From Pseudomonas sp. IPO3778 (GTDB lineage: Bacteria; Pseudomonadota; Gammaproteobacteria; Pseudomonadales; Pseudomonadaceae), in assembly GCF_013386825.1 (NCBI RefSeq), contig NZ_JACARC010000022.1, positions 1-41,906 of the forward strand: a stretch of DNA of 41,906 nucleotides. The letters run 5' to 3'. A program made the translations under genes and the position numbers. The notes beneath the pieces were generated by a model. The model searched no databases, was not told the origin of the DNA, and saw nothing but the letters and a program-made list of their open reading frames with translations. Shown one piece after another: positions 8,757 to 17,343 of the stretch (the stretch's first letter is position 1; every line of letters starts with the position of its first letter).

Positions 8757-8879
8757 AAAAAGCCCACTTGTAGGAGCGAACTTGCTCGCGAAGAACTCAT
8801 AGGCACCGCGTATATCCAGGATATACGCGTTATCGTTGAAGTTTTTCGCGAGCAAGCTCGCTCCTACAGCGGGCTTTTT
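8757..8879. repeat. REPIN with nested palindrome, doubling as terminator
   Basis: Inverted arms 8757-8792 and 8845-8879 share TGTAGGAGCGAACTTGCTCG-like REP sequence, a different subtype from the REPIN at 7041. The outer ends are AAAAAGCCC and GGGCTTTTT, so the full hairpin ends in a T run on either strand and can terminate both the esterase gene and the convergent efp gene. Inside the loop is a perfect 23-base palindrome (8807-8829) with arms CGCGTATATCC and GGATATACGCG around a central A. Confidence 0.85.
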
Positions 8880-8900
8880 GTTGTACCGGTGTCGCCAGAA

Positions 8901-9473
8901 TTACTTCTTGGCGCGACCTTTGTACGAACCACCTTCACGGGTGTCGATCTCGATCATGTCGCCGATTTCAATGAAATCTGCAACTTGCAGTTCGGTACCG
9001 TTGCTCAGTTTGGCAGGCTTCATTACCTTGCCCGACGTGTCGCCGCGAGCGGAACCTTCGGTGTAGTCGACCTTACGCACGATGGTGGTCGGCAGCTCTA
9101 CGGAAACCAGGCGCTCTTCGAAGAAGATAGCTTCGCAGACGTCTTCCATGCCTTCTTCAATGAACGGCAGAACGGCTTCGATGTCTTCGGCGTTCAGCTC
9201 GTACATGGTGTAGTCGGTGGTGTCCATGAACGTGTAGGTGTCGCCGCTGATGAAGGACAGGGTCGCTTCTTTGCGGTCGAGGATCACGTCGTCCAGTTTG
9301 TCATCGGCGCTGTAGACGATCTCGGTCTTGTAACCGGTCAGCAGGTTCTTCAGCTTGGTCTTCATGATTGCGCTGTTACGACCAGACTTGGTGAACTCAG
9401 CTTTCTGAACCAGCCAAGGGTCGTTTTCGAGACGGATCACTGTACCGGGTTTCAGTTCTTTACCAGTTTTCAT
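8901..9473 (-). CDS. efp: Elongation factor P, arginine-32 type
   Basis: EF-P binds between the P and E sites of the ribosome and relieves stalling at consecutive prolines. The 190-residue protein has the KOW-like N-terminal domain and two OB domains, with the C-terminal [20 protein letters not shown]. The loop that reaches the peptidyl-transferase centre reads KSGRNSA with arginine at position 32, the residue rhamnosylated in Pseudomonas, Neisseria and Shewanella, where other bacteria have a modified lysine. The modifying enzyme EarP is encoded 49 bases upstream in the same direction. No strong Shine-Dalgarno precedes the ATG. It ends against the convergent esterase gene across the REPIN/terminator. 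Confidence 0.97.
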   Translation of the reverse strand: MKTGKELKPGTVIRLENDPWLVQKAEFTKSGRNSAIMKTKLKNLLTGYKTEIVYSADDKLDDVILDRKEATLSFISGDTYTFMDTTDYTMYELNAEDIEAVLPFIEEGMEDVCEAIFFEERLVSVELPTTIVRKVDYTEGSARGDTSGKVMKPAKLSNGTELQVADFIEIGDMIEIDTREGGSYKGRAKK

Positions 9474-9522
9474 TGCGAATATCCGAAATTTGGATGGGAT
9501 TTACAAAAATCAAGGTCGCGTA

Positions 9523-10656
9523 TCATATCCAATTTACATAAAACTGTACCAGCGCCGTCGCAAGATCGGTCCGCGAGCCTTGTTCCAGAGCCCATTTTTC
9601 GGCATGCGCGGTCACTTCTGGCCAGTGTTCGAGCAGCATTTTCCAACTTTGTGCCATATCGCCATCAGCGTTCCAGGCTTGCCAAAGGGTGACCAACGCA
9701 GTTTTTGCGGCGGGGGACAGGCCTTCGGTATACAGCTCAAGGAAAGCATCCAGCTTGTCCAGGTGAATGTCTTCGTCCTGACGATAGATGTGCCACAGCA
9801 AAGGTCGCCCGGCCCATTGCGCCCGCACGAACGAGTCTTCGCCGCGCACGGCGTTGAAGTCGCAGCACCACAACAGGCGGTCGTATTGCTCCTGGCGCAC
9901 GAACGGCAGCACTTGCACGGTCAAGGCATCGCGCTGTTGCACATCGCCCACGCTCAGAGAGTCGACACCCAGCCAGCGCTGCACATCACCCAGGATCCGC
10001 CCTTCCGGCACCAACAAATGGGTGGCGCGCCCGTCGGCGGCCAGCACGTCGAGCCAACTGGCCAACCTGGCGTTTTCATAGGCAAACAACGAGATCATTC
10101 GCGCGCCGGCTGCCGGAAAAACCCCAAGGGCTTGCAAAAATTGCTGACGGGCAGCGGCGTCTCGCTGGAAGGTATCGCGCTGTTCCAGCAGCCCCGCTTC
10201 ACGCAGCAACCCGCCGGTGCCAGGACGAAACCCGGGAAAAAAGAAGTACTTTTGCACGCCCTTGAATTTCACCGATGGCAGGCCGTGGCAGCCGACGACC
10301 CAGTCTTCGGCGCTCAGGTAGTCCAGGTTCATCCACAACGGCGTGCGTTCGCATGCGGCCATCGCTTCCATATAGTCAGGCGGCAATTGGCAGGCGAATG
10401 CAGCGATCACCACGTCTGCCGCTTCGGTCGCCGGCCAGTCGCCAGGCCAGTAGCGCACGTCAACGCCCTCTTGCCACTGCTGGTGCACCTGCACATCAAT
10501 GTCGGGGCACATGCGCTCGAACGCCCGCAGGTCGTCGACCCACAGGCGCACCGCGCAACCTTGTTCAGCCACCAATTGCCGGGCCAGGCGCCAGGTCACG
10601 CCGATGTCGCCGTAGTTATCGACGACGCTGCAAAAAATATCCCAGCGGGCTTTCAT
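9523..10656 (-). CDS. earP: EarP, EF-P arginine rhamnosyltransferase
   Basis: Transfers rhamnose from dTDP-L-rhamnose to Arg32 of EF-P by an inverting mechanism. The 377-residue protein (DUF2331) has two Rossmann-like domains of GT-B type. Residues essential in P. putida EarP are in place: D13 and D17 in CSVVDNYGDIGV, and E273 in NAVRGEDSFVRAQWAGRP. The conserved FVRQEQYDRLLWCCDFN and PLLWHIYRQ blocks are present. I chose the ATG at 10656 (MKARWDIFC) with a GGAG site; an upstream TTG would add four residues. It sits directly upstream of efp and is probably co-transcribed with it. Confidence 0.97.
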   Translation of the reverse strand: MKARWDIFCSVVDNYGDIGVTWRLARQLVAEQGCAVRLWVDDLRAFERMCPDIDVQVHQQWQEGVDVRYWPGDWPATEAADVVIAAFACQLPPDYMEAMAACERTPLWMNLDYLSAEDWVVGCHGLPSVKFKGVQKYFFFPGFRPGTGGLLREAGLLEQRDTFQRDAAARQQFLQALGVFPAAGARMISLFAYENARLASWLDVLAADGRATHLLVPEGRILGDVQRWLGVDSLSVGDVQQRDALTVQVLPFVRQEQYDRLLWCCDFNAVRGEDSFVRAQWAGRPLLWHIYRQDEDIHLDKLDAFLELYTEGLSPAAKTALVTLWQAWNADGDMAQSWKMLLEHWPEVTAHAEKWALEQGSRTDLATALVQFYVNWI

Positions 10657-10787
10657 TCCGGGCTCCAACGCTCAAAGGCTCGATTGTCCGTATAAATGCC
10701 TTGAATGCGAAGGGTTGATCGCGATTATTCTGCACGCGGCTGTGGGACAATCGGCGCCATGCCGCACGTGCCTGCCAGGAGGCCACC

Positions 10788-11156
10788 ATGTCTGATCGTT
10801 CGTTCTCGCTGTTCAAGCTCAGTATCGCCGTAGCGTTCGGCCTGTGGTTGGGGTTTATCGCCATTGTGCTGAGCCTGTGGCTGGCGTCCCGCTATTTGCC
10901 TGAACAAACCGTGGCACCGGTGGCCCGGGTCGTGCAGCAGTTGGGCAAACCGGCGGAGGTGGTACCGGAGCCGCCGAATCGCATGTTCGAGCAGTACCAG
11001 GAGAACCTGCGCAAGCAAGAGCAACAACAGACCCTGGACCAGGCCCGCAACAACCCGCGCAACCTGTCCAACCCCAAATGTCAGTTCTGGTTGCAACAGG
11101 ACCAGAACGCTCCCAACGACAAGAGCCGGGCCAACGTCCTGCAATTTTGCGATTGA
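10788..11156 (+). CDS. Small single-span membrane protein, conserved hypothetical
   Basis: A 122-residue protein that I recognise only as a Pseudomonas-type hypothetical. Residues 9-35 form one strong hydrophobic helix (LSIAVAFGLWLGFIAIVLSL), followed by a hydrophilic region rich in Gln, Asn and Pro (about 50-122) with a coiled-coil-like QENLRKQEQQQTLDQAR stretch. Two cysteines (in PKCQFW and the terminal FCD) could form a disulfide if the C-terminal part is periplasmic. CAGGAGG precedes the ATG at good spacing. It is followed after 15 bases by the Gre-like gene and is probably in the same transcript. Confidence 0.8.
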   Translation: MSDRSFSLFKLSIAVAFGLWLGFIAIVLSLWLASRYLPEQTVAPVARVVQQLGKPAEVVPEPPNRMFEQYQENLRKQEQQQTLDQARNNPRNLSNPKCQFWLQQDQNAPNDKSRANVLQFCD

Positions 11157-11171
11157 TCACCAAAGCCGCCC

Positions 11172-11654
11172 ATGAATAAGCACGCCGTTCACCAACTGGT
11201 CCTGGACAAGCTCGCGGTCGATCTCGATATCGCCCAGCGCGCTGCGCAAACTGCCTACGAAACCGCGACCCACGAAGAAAACATCGCCGAGAACAAGTAC
11301 GACACCCTCGGGCTGGAGGCGTCCTATCTCGCAGCCGGCCAGGCGCGGCGCGTTGAGGAGATCAAGCAGGCGCTGACCCTCTGCCAGAACATGCAGCTGC
11401 GTGCCTACGACGACCAGCGCGGTATCGAAGTGGGTGCATTGCTGGGGCTGGTGGATGAAAACGATCGCCAGCAGTGGTTATTCCTGGCGCCGGACGGCGC
11501 AGGTTTGAAAGTCGATGTGGTGGGACAACCGGTGACCGTCATCACCCCACGCTCGCCCCTGGGCAAAAGCCTGCTGGGCAAGTTCGAAGGGGATGAGGTG
11601 GAGATTCTGGTAGGAGGCGCTCGGCAACAGTTTGCTGTTACCGAGGTGAAGTAA
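11172..11654 (+). CDS. GreA/GreB-family protein with altered coiled-coil tip
   Basis: A 160-residue protein with a two-helix N-terminal half (about 8-75) and a C-terminal FKBP-like Gre domain ending VTVITPRSPLGKSLLGKFEGDEVEI. Gre factors insert a coiled coil into the RNA polymerase secondary channel and stimulate transcript cleavage through two acidic tip residues. Here the tip reads EENIAENKYD: the glutamate (E40) and the EN-x-Y pattern are kept, but the GD before it is replaced by E-N. It may therefore be a Gre relative with altered cleavage activity, or an Rnk-like regulator. It is convergent with cysB with only five bases between the stops. Family call moderate, activity unknown. Confidence 0.78.
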   Translation: MNKHAVHQLVLDKLAVDLDIAQRAAQTAYETATHEENIAENKYDTLGLEASYLAAGQARRVEEIKQALTLCQNMQLRAYDDQRGIEVGALLGLVDENDRQQWLFLAPDGAGLKVDVVGQPVTVITPRSPLGKSLLGKFEGDEVEILVGGARQQFAVTEVK

Positions 11655-11659
11655 GCCGA

Positions 11660-12643
<984 letters not shown>

Positions 12644-12680
12644 TCAAAGCGGATAGACGCCACGGGTATCAGCGACGGTA

Positions 12681-12726
12681 TATAACTATATTAAAGGTTA
12701 TACGGATAAATCTAGAACTTTTTATC
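12681..12726. promoter_or_regulatory. Two tandem dyads upstream of cysB
   Basis: TATAAC (12681-12686) is mirrored by GTTATA (12697-12702), and GATAAA (12705-12710) by TTTATC (12721-12726). Each pair has a 10-base spacer and the dyad centres are 24 bases apart. They sit 47-92 bases upstream of the cysB start in an AT-rich gap. LysR regulators usually bind paired dyads and commonly repress their own genes, so this is a plausible CysB operator. No footprint-level match can be claimed. Confidence 0.4.
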
Positions 12727-12738
12727 GTTTTCTAGCCA

Positions 12739-13239
12739 TCACCTGTCGTCACTTCGGCGACGCTGCAACAACGGCACCAGGTACACCGGCACCTGAGACA
12801 GCTGCAGCACCCGTGCAGCGGTTCTCCCCAAGGGTGTCGCCACCCCGACCGCCTGGCTGTGACTACCTACGATCAACAAATCCACAGAGAGTTTCTGCGA
12901 CTGGTCGAGAATCACTTCACAGGGGTCGCCCTGGATCACCCGCACCGAACGGATCAACTTGAGGTCCTGCTCCCCTTCCCCCAACTCCTCGCGAAAGCTG
13001 TCGAGCACTCGTTGCTCGATCGTCGCCATCACCGTCGTCAGCCCCTGGGTTTGCCATTCACTCAAGGCCTGCTCATCAAGGTAGCTCTGCAACACCGATT
13101 CGGCGAACAGCCCGATGGGCTCGACCACGTGAATCACATACAGATCAGCCTTGAACGTTCGCGCCAGCGCCAGGGCATGTTGCATCACATACGGCGCATA
13201 AAGACCCAGGTCAGTGGCGTACAGCATCGAACGAATCAT
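12739..13239 (-). CDS. Universal stress protein (UspA family)
   Basis: A single-domain Usp of 166 residues. It starts MIRSMLYATDLGLYAPYVMQHALALA, the first strand and helix of the fold, and ends with SVDLLIVGSHSQAVGVATPLGRTAARVLQLSQVPVYLVPL. The last segment resembles the G-x2-G-x9-G-S/T ATP-binding signature but with changes, so nucleotide binding is possible and not certain. The start has AGGAGG a few bases upstream. It lies on the cysB strand, 104 bases upstream of cysB. As I recall, the same order occurs in P. aeruginosa (PA1753-PA1754). Confidence 0.9.
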   Translation of the reverse strand: MIRSMLYATDLGLYAPYVMQHALALARTFKADLYVIHVVEPIGLFAESVLQSYLDEQALSEWQTQGLTTVMATIEQRVLDSFREELGEGEQDLKLIRSVRVIQGDPCEVILDQSQKLSVDLLIVGSHSQAVGVATPLGRTAARVLQLSQVPVYLVPLLQRRRSDDR

Positions 13240-13302
13240 AGAACCTCCTGGACAGCCAGGATGGCGGAGATTGATTCAGCTTAGCAGCGCCTTCGGCAGT
13301 GC

Positions 13303-14220
13303 TCAGCCCTCGGTCTGAATTTTCAACTCGTTACTGATGCCATGGGGGACATGCCCGGTGGCCACGACCTCCCTGGCCTTCTCGCAATGCCCGGCCTGGT
13401 CATCGAAAAACACGTCGGCCGCAAACGCTTCGAGGAACGCCGCTTTTTCCAGGCCGCCGAGAAACAGCGACTCGTCGAGACGGATATCCCACTCGCGCAG
13501 CGTGCGAATCACCCGCTCGTGGGACGGCGCCGAACGGGCGGTCACCAGTGCCGTTCGGATCGGGCAGGACTCATCGGGGAACTCACGTTGCAACAGATTG
13601 AGTGCCGCCAGAAAGCCCTTGAACGGACCGCCACGCAACGGTTCACGGGCAGATTCCCGCTCGCTGGCCTGGAAGGCCTCGAGGCCTCCCGACTGATAGA
13701 TGCGCTCGGACTCATCGGAAAACAGCACCGCGTCGCCGTCGAAGGCAATCCGCAATTCGGCGCTGGAGGCCCGACGTGCGCCGCCCGACAAAATGGTCGC
13801 GGCGGCAAACCCGGCGTCCAGGGCGCTGCGCACATCCTCGGCATGGGTGGACAGGAACAGGTGGCAGCCAAACGCCGCGAGATACGGATAAGGACTGCGC
13901 CCGCCGACAAACGCGGCGCGGGAGATATCCAGGCCGTAATGCTGGATCGAATTGAACACGCGCAAACCGGTGTCGGCACTGTTGCGCGACACCAGCACCA
14001 CCTCGACCCGGGCACGGCCGAGGCTGGCGTTGAGGCTCAGGAGTTTCTTCACCAGCGGGAAGGCATCACCGGGCTCAAGGGTTTCTTCCTCGTGTTCGAT
14101 CTGGTACTTGCGGTACGCCTCCACGCCTTGGGCCAGGTAGACCTTGTGGCTGTCGCTCAGATCGAACAGCGCCCGCGAAGAAATCGCCAGCACCAGTTTG
14201 TCGCCCAATCCCTTTGCCAT
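13303..14220 (-). CDS. 5'-nucleotidase, cytosolic NT5C1-like (PF06189)
   Basis: A 305-residue HAD-superfamily enzyme related to cytosolic 5'-nucleotidase I, which dephosphorylates nucleoside 5'-monophosphates such as AMP. Motifs seen: AISSRALFDL near the N terminus, RVEVVLVSRNSADTGLRVFNSI (about 71-92), the catalytic IAFDGDAVLFSDESE with D161 and D163, RTALVTARSAPSHERV (motif II), the conserved lysine K259 in FLGGLEKAAFL, and the metal-binding FFDDQAGHCEKA with D273 and D274. The ATG at 14220 follows GGGGGGAA and is preferred to a start five codons earlier. It begins 15 bases after the stop of the ketopantoate-reductase-like gene, so the two are probably one operon with the thioredoxin-fold gene. 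Confidence 0.88.
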   Translation of the reverse strand: MAKGLGDKLVLAISSRALFDLSDSHKVYLAQGVEAYRKYQIEHEEETLEPGDAFPLVKKLLSLNASLGRARVEVVLVSRNSADTGLRVFNSIQHYGLDISRAAFVGGRSPYPYLAAFGCHLFLSTHAEDVRSALDAGFAAATILSGGARRASSAELRIAFDGDAVLFSDESERIYQSGGLEAFQASERESAREPLRGGPFKGFLAALNLLQREFPDESCPIRTALVTARSAPSHERVIRTLREWDIRLDESLFLGGLEKAAFLEAFAADVFFDDQAGHCEKAREVVATGHVPHGISNELKIQTEG

Positions 14221-14235
14221 GCGTGTTCCCCCCAA

Positions 14236-15198
14236 TCAGCGGTTATGCCGATCCATAAAACTTAACGCCTGGTAGAGCGCCTGCATGCGCGGCAATTCGC
14301 AACCGGCCGCCTTTGCGGCAGCCAGGGGCCGCGCATAAATCGCCGCCAGTTCCAGCGGGCGCTTGTGTGCGTAATCGTGATACATGCTGGGCAGGTAGTC
14401 AGCCATGCTCTCGGTCATGGTGAACATCTGCCCGGCGTAACTGCCAGGAATCTCATGCCCGCAGGCATGGGCACCCTGCACCACCTCGGCCATCAGCGCC
14501 TGGATCAGTTCACGGCTGGACTCATCCGCCATCATGGCCGTGGTACCGGTACCGAACAATACCGAGAGACCGTTGTAAGGCACATTCCACACCAGCTTAT
14601 GCCAGCGCGCCTGATGCACATTGGCCATGGCCTGGGAGTCGATACCGGCCCGGTGAAACAGCGCGGCGCCCTCTTCGACAATCGCCTGCCGGCCGGCGTC
14701 ATCGTTGGCCGCAGGGCCACTGTGGTAACCCAGGTTGACCCGGCCCAGCGCCTGATGCTCGACAATCCCCGGGCCTGAGCGGTGCACGCCGATGTAGCAC
14801 AGGCCGCCCAGCAGGTGCAGCGAGGGGGGCAGGTGTTCACGCAGGCTGTCTTCGACGTCGAGGCCGTTTTGCAGCAACACCACTTTGGCGTCCGGGGCCG
14901 CGACCTGGGCGATGGTCGGGGCCAGTTCGACATTACCGGTCGACTTGGTGCCCACCAGCAGCCAGTCACACGGCGGCATGTCGGCGGCGCGGGCATAGGC
15001 TTGCACCGGGTGCAGGTGCAAGGTGCCGTGGATCGTGCTGTTGAGTTGCAGGCCGCGCTCGCTGACCGCCGCGTACTCGCTGCGCAGCAGGAAATGCACA
15101 TCGAAGCCGGCACGTGCGAGCATCAGACCGTAAAAGCCACCAATGGCCCCGGTGCCGATAATCCCGATCCGTGGCGACTGCTTTGTTACGTCAATCAT
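14236..15198 (-). CDS. Putative 2-dehydropantoate 2-reductase (PanE/ApbA family)
   Basis: A 320-residue NADPH-dependent reductase of the ketopantoate reductase family. The N-terminal Rossmann domain has IGIIGTGAIGGFYG (residues 11-24); the middle has DWLLVGTKSTGN and VVLLQNGLDVEDSL, and the C-terminal helical domain has HKLVWNVPYNGLSVLFGT (the K-x3-N region) and MYHDYAHKRPLEL with the usual substrate-side residues. Pseudomonads carry several paralogues, so this may act on another 2-oxo acid; pantothenate synthesis is not proved. The ATG at 15198 has AGAGGAG upstream and overlaps the stop of the preceding thioredoxin-fold gene as ATGA, which implies translational coupling. Confidence 0.88.
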   Translation of the reverse strand: MIDVTKQSPRIGIIGTGAIGGFYGLMLARAGFDVHFLLRSEYAAVSERGLQLNSTIHGTLHLHPVQAYARAADMPPCDWLLVGTKSTGNVELAPTIAQVAAPDAKVVLLQNGLDVEDSLREHLPPSLHLLGGLCYIGVHRSGPGIVEHQALGRVNLGYHSGPAANDDAGRQAIVEEGAALFHRAGIDSQAMANVHQARWHKLVWNVPYNGLSVLFGTGTTAMMADESSRELIQALMAEVVQGAHACGHEIPGSYAGQMFTMTESMADYLPSMYHDYAHKRPLELAAIYARPLAAAKAAGCELPRMQALYQALSFMDRHNR

Positions 15199-15536
15199 GG
15201 CAACTCCTCTGGAATTCGTTTGAGCGCCTGCTGCACACCTTGAGTCAGGTCGCTGGCGGTCAGACGTGTCAGTGACGCTAATATTCCATGGAATTTGCCG
15301 TCGCACACCACAAACAACGCCGGCAGATGAAAGATCTCGTAGCGCTCCACCGCGCCACCATTGTGACCTGCATCCACCCAGCAGACCCGGTCCACCGGCA
15401 CGTCCCACCCCGGCAGTTGCTGGTGCAGGAAACGGCAACGGGAACAGCCCTCACCGGTAAACACCACCAGCGAGGTGCCGGGAAGCCCCAATAATTGCTG
15501 GTCGATATTCAGATCGGTAAGTTGCAGTTCTTTCAC
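15195..15536 (-). CDS. Thioredoxin-fold protein with CSRC motif
   Basis: A small protein with a thioredoxin fold: TSLVVFTGEGCSRCRFLHQQLP contains a CxxC motif (C-S-R-C), and FHLPALFVVCDGKFHG has the cis-proline region and following strand. A thiol-disulfide or thiol-relay function is likely; no signal peptide is visible, so it should be cytoplasmic. Start choice is uncertain. A GTG at 15536 gives VKELQLTDLNIDQQLLG and avoids the divergent PilZ-like gene. An ATG at 15587 adds 17 residues and would share its CATG with the ATG of that gene. Its TGA overlaps the start of the reductase gene, so this gene leads a three-gene operon with the reductase and the nucleotidase. Confidence 0.75.
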   Translation of the reverse strand: MKELQLTDLNIDQQLLGLPGTSLVVFTGEGCSRCRFLHQQLPGWDVPVDRVCWVDAGHNGGAVERYEIFHLPALFVVCDGKFHGILASLTRLTASDLTQGVQQALKRIPEELP

Positions 15537-15585
15537 TATACTGCTGCCACCGCCGTCAACTGGACGGTGCTCGGAGTCCGTGTGC

Positions 15586-16020
15586 ATGGGTCGTTTCTTT
15601 CCTCACCCTGATGATGTCGCTGTCGAAATAACCCAACGCCCCATTTCCGGCATTTCCCGCCAACGGCTGCACACTATCGGCCTGGGCGGCGTCGCATGCA
15701 ATTGTCCACGTGCCTGGCGACAGGGCACGGCCATTGAGATGTGCATCCCCTCGCTGGGCCTGACGGCACGCTATCCGGGCTATGTAGCGTGGTGCCGCAA
15801 AGCTGAAAACGGCTACCGCGTTGGTGTTGCCTTTACCGATGAACAGGCGCTGTTCGGGGCGCGGATGGGTGAGCAAGTGTGCCAGATCGAACGCTACTGC
15901 CGCCTTCACGAAGGCACCCAGCCGACACCCCGGCAGAGCGAAGCCCTCGCCCGACAATGGGTCATGCGCCATGCCGGCGAGTTCTCCCATGAGGCTTTTG
16001 TGCAGCCGGTGCTGGATTAA
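15586..16020 (+). CDS. PilZ-like domain protein
   Basis: A 144-residue protein resembling PilZ domains: an initial strand DDVAVEITQR, a basic SRQRLHTIGLGGVACNCP segment where PilZ proteins have their c-di-GMP motifs RxxxR and D/NxSxxG, then PSLGLTARYPGYVAWCRK and GYRVGVAFTDEQALFGARM, which match the late beta-barrel strands. The second motif is degenerate here (TIGLGG), so c-di-GMP binding is uncertain. The C-terminal 50 residues (CQIERYCRLHEG and ARQWVMRHAGEFSHE) are helical and outside the domain. A CGGAG site lies about ten bases before the ATG. It is divergent from the thioredoxin-fold gene and precedes the class I DAHP synthase by 133 bases. Confidence 0.72.
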   Translation: MGRFFPHPDDVAVEITQRPISGISRQRLHTIGLGGVACNCPRAWRQGTAIEMCIPSLGLTARYPGYVAWCRKAENGYRVGVAFTDEQALFGARMGEQVCQIERYCRLHEGTQPTPRQSEALARQWVMRHAGEFSHEAFVQPVLD

Positions 16021-16153
16021 AGCCGCCTTTGCCCATTGTCTCGCAGCCTTGTAACGCGCTAAGGTTCGGCTCCCCGCTGCACTTAAATCATGCTGTGCTC
16101 CGCCGCACGGGGATCGCTGGCGGCCGGCACCCGTGACCCTGACGAGTAACACG

Positions 16154-17230
16154 ATGGCTGATTTACCGATCAACGACCTTAACGTCGAATCCAACGAGAC
16201 CCTGATCACGCCCGATCAGCTCAAGCGCGAAATTCCCCTGAGCGACGCTGCCCTGCAGACCGTCACCAAGGGCCGCGAAGTCATCCGTGAGATTCTCGAC
16301 GGCACCGACCACCGCCTGTTCGTGGTCATCGGGCCGTGCTCGATCCATGACCTCAAGGCTGCCCACGAATACGCCGAGCGCCTGAAGGTGCTGGCGGCGG
16401 AAGTGTCCGACACCTTGTACCTGGTGATGCGCGTCTATTTCGAGAAACCGCGTACCACCGTCGGCTGGAAAGGCTTGATCAACGACCCGTACCTGGACGA
16501 CTCCTTCAAGATCCAGGACGGCCTGCACATCGGCCGCCAGTTGCTGCTGGACCTCGCGGAAATGGGCCTGCCGACGGCAACCGAAGCCCTGGACCCGATT
16601 TCCCCGCAGTACCTGCAAGACCTGATCAGCTGGTCGGCGATCGGCGCACGCACCACCGAATCCCAGACCCACCGGGAAATGGCTTCCGGCCTGTCCTCGG
16701 CCGTGGGCTTCAAGAACGGTACCGATGGCGGCCTGACCGTGGCGATCAACGCCCTGCAGTCAGTCTCCAGCCCTCACCGTTTCCTGGGCATCAACCAGGA
16801 AGGTGGCGTGTCCATCGTCACCACCAAGGGCAATGCCTACGGTCACGTGGTGCTGCGCGGTGGCAATGGCAAGCCCAACTATGATTCGGTGAGCGTGGCC
16901 CTGTGCGAACAGGCGCTGAACAAGGCGAAGATCAAGCCGAACATCATGGTCGATTGCAGTCACGCCAACTCCAACAAGGACCCGGCCCTGCAACCGCTGG
17001 TGATGGAGAACGTGGCCAACCAGATTCTGGAAGGCAACCAGTCGATCATCGGCCTGATGGTCGAAAGCCACCTGAACTGGGGCTGCCAGGCGATTCCAAA
17101 AGACCTGGCCGACCTGCAATACGGCGTGTCGATCACCGATGCCTGCATCGACTGGTCCGCCACCGAGACCACCTTGCGCAGCATGCACGCCAAGCTCAAG
17201 GATGTTTTGCCCAAGCGCCAACGCGGCTGA
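16154..17230 (+). CDS. Class I 3-deoxy-7-phosphoheptulonate (DAHP) synthase
   Basis: Entry enzyme of the shikimate pathway, of the AroF/AroG/AroH type and unrelated in sequence to the class II enzyme at 934. The 358-residue protein has the metal-binding cysteine C62 in VVIGPCSIHD, then VMRVYFEKPRTTVGWKGLINDP, TEALDPISPQYL, SAIGARTTESQTHREMASG and the metal ligands of VDCSHANSNKDP and GLMVESHLN. These enzymes are normally inhibited by one aromatic amino acid; which one cannot be read here. The ATG at 16154 (MADLPINDLN) is preferred to a GTG at 16133. A strong terminator follows at 17251. Confidence 0.96.
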   Translation: MADLPINDLNVESNETLITPDQLKREIPLSDAALQTVTKGREVIREILDGTDHRLFVVIGPCSIHDLKAAHEYAERLKVLAAEVSDTLYLVMRVYFEKPRTTVGWKGLINDPYLDDSFKIQDGLHIGRQLLLDLAEMGLPTATEALDPISPQYLQDLISWSAIGARTTESQTHREMASGLSSAVGFKNGTDGGLTVAINALQSVSSPHRFLGINQEGGVSIVTTKGNAYGHVVLRGGNGKPNYDSVSVALCEQALNKAKIKPNIMVDCSHANSNKDPALQPLVMENVANQILEGNQSIIGLMVESHLNWGCQAIPKDLADLQYGVSITDACIDWSATETTLRSMHAKLKDVLPKRQRG

Positions 17231-17250
17231 ACAAAGACTGCGGACACAAA

Positions 17251-17277
17251 AACGCCGGGCCAAGCCCGGCGTTTTTC
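17251..17277 (+). terminator. Rho-independent terminator of the DAHP synthase gene
   Basis: A perfect 10-base stem AACGCCGGGC / GCCCGGCGTT (17251-17260 and 17264-17273) with a CAA loop is followed by a T run. It begins 20 bases after the stop codon. Confidence 0.92.
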
Positions 17278-17281
17278 TTGA

Positions 17282-17331
17282 TCATTCCCTCGCTCCGCGT
17301 GGGAATGCCCCAGGAACGCTCCGCGTCCCGC
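17282..17331. repeat. Small palindromic repeat of Pseudomonas type
   Basis: Two short palindromes in tandem: ATTCCC...CGCTCCGCG...GGGAAT (17284-17306) and GGAACGCTCCGCGTCCC (17313-17329), each built around CGCTCCGCG. I recognise this as an interspersed intergenic repeat of pseudomonads. It lies just past the DAHP synthase terminator. Confidence 0.6.
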
Positions 17332-17343
17332 CTACCCTAAATG

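Noticed and set aside
13342..14265. A long open frame opposite the 5'-nucleotidase gene
   Set aside because: The nucleotidase carries its catalytic motifs on the minus strand; the plus-strand frame has none.
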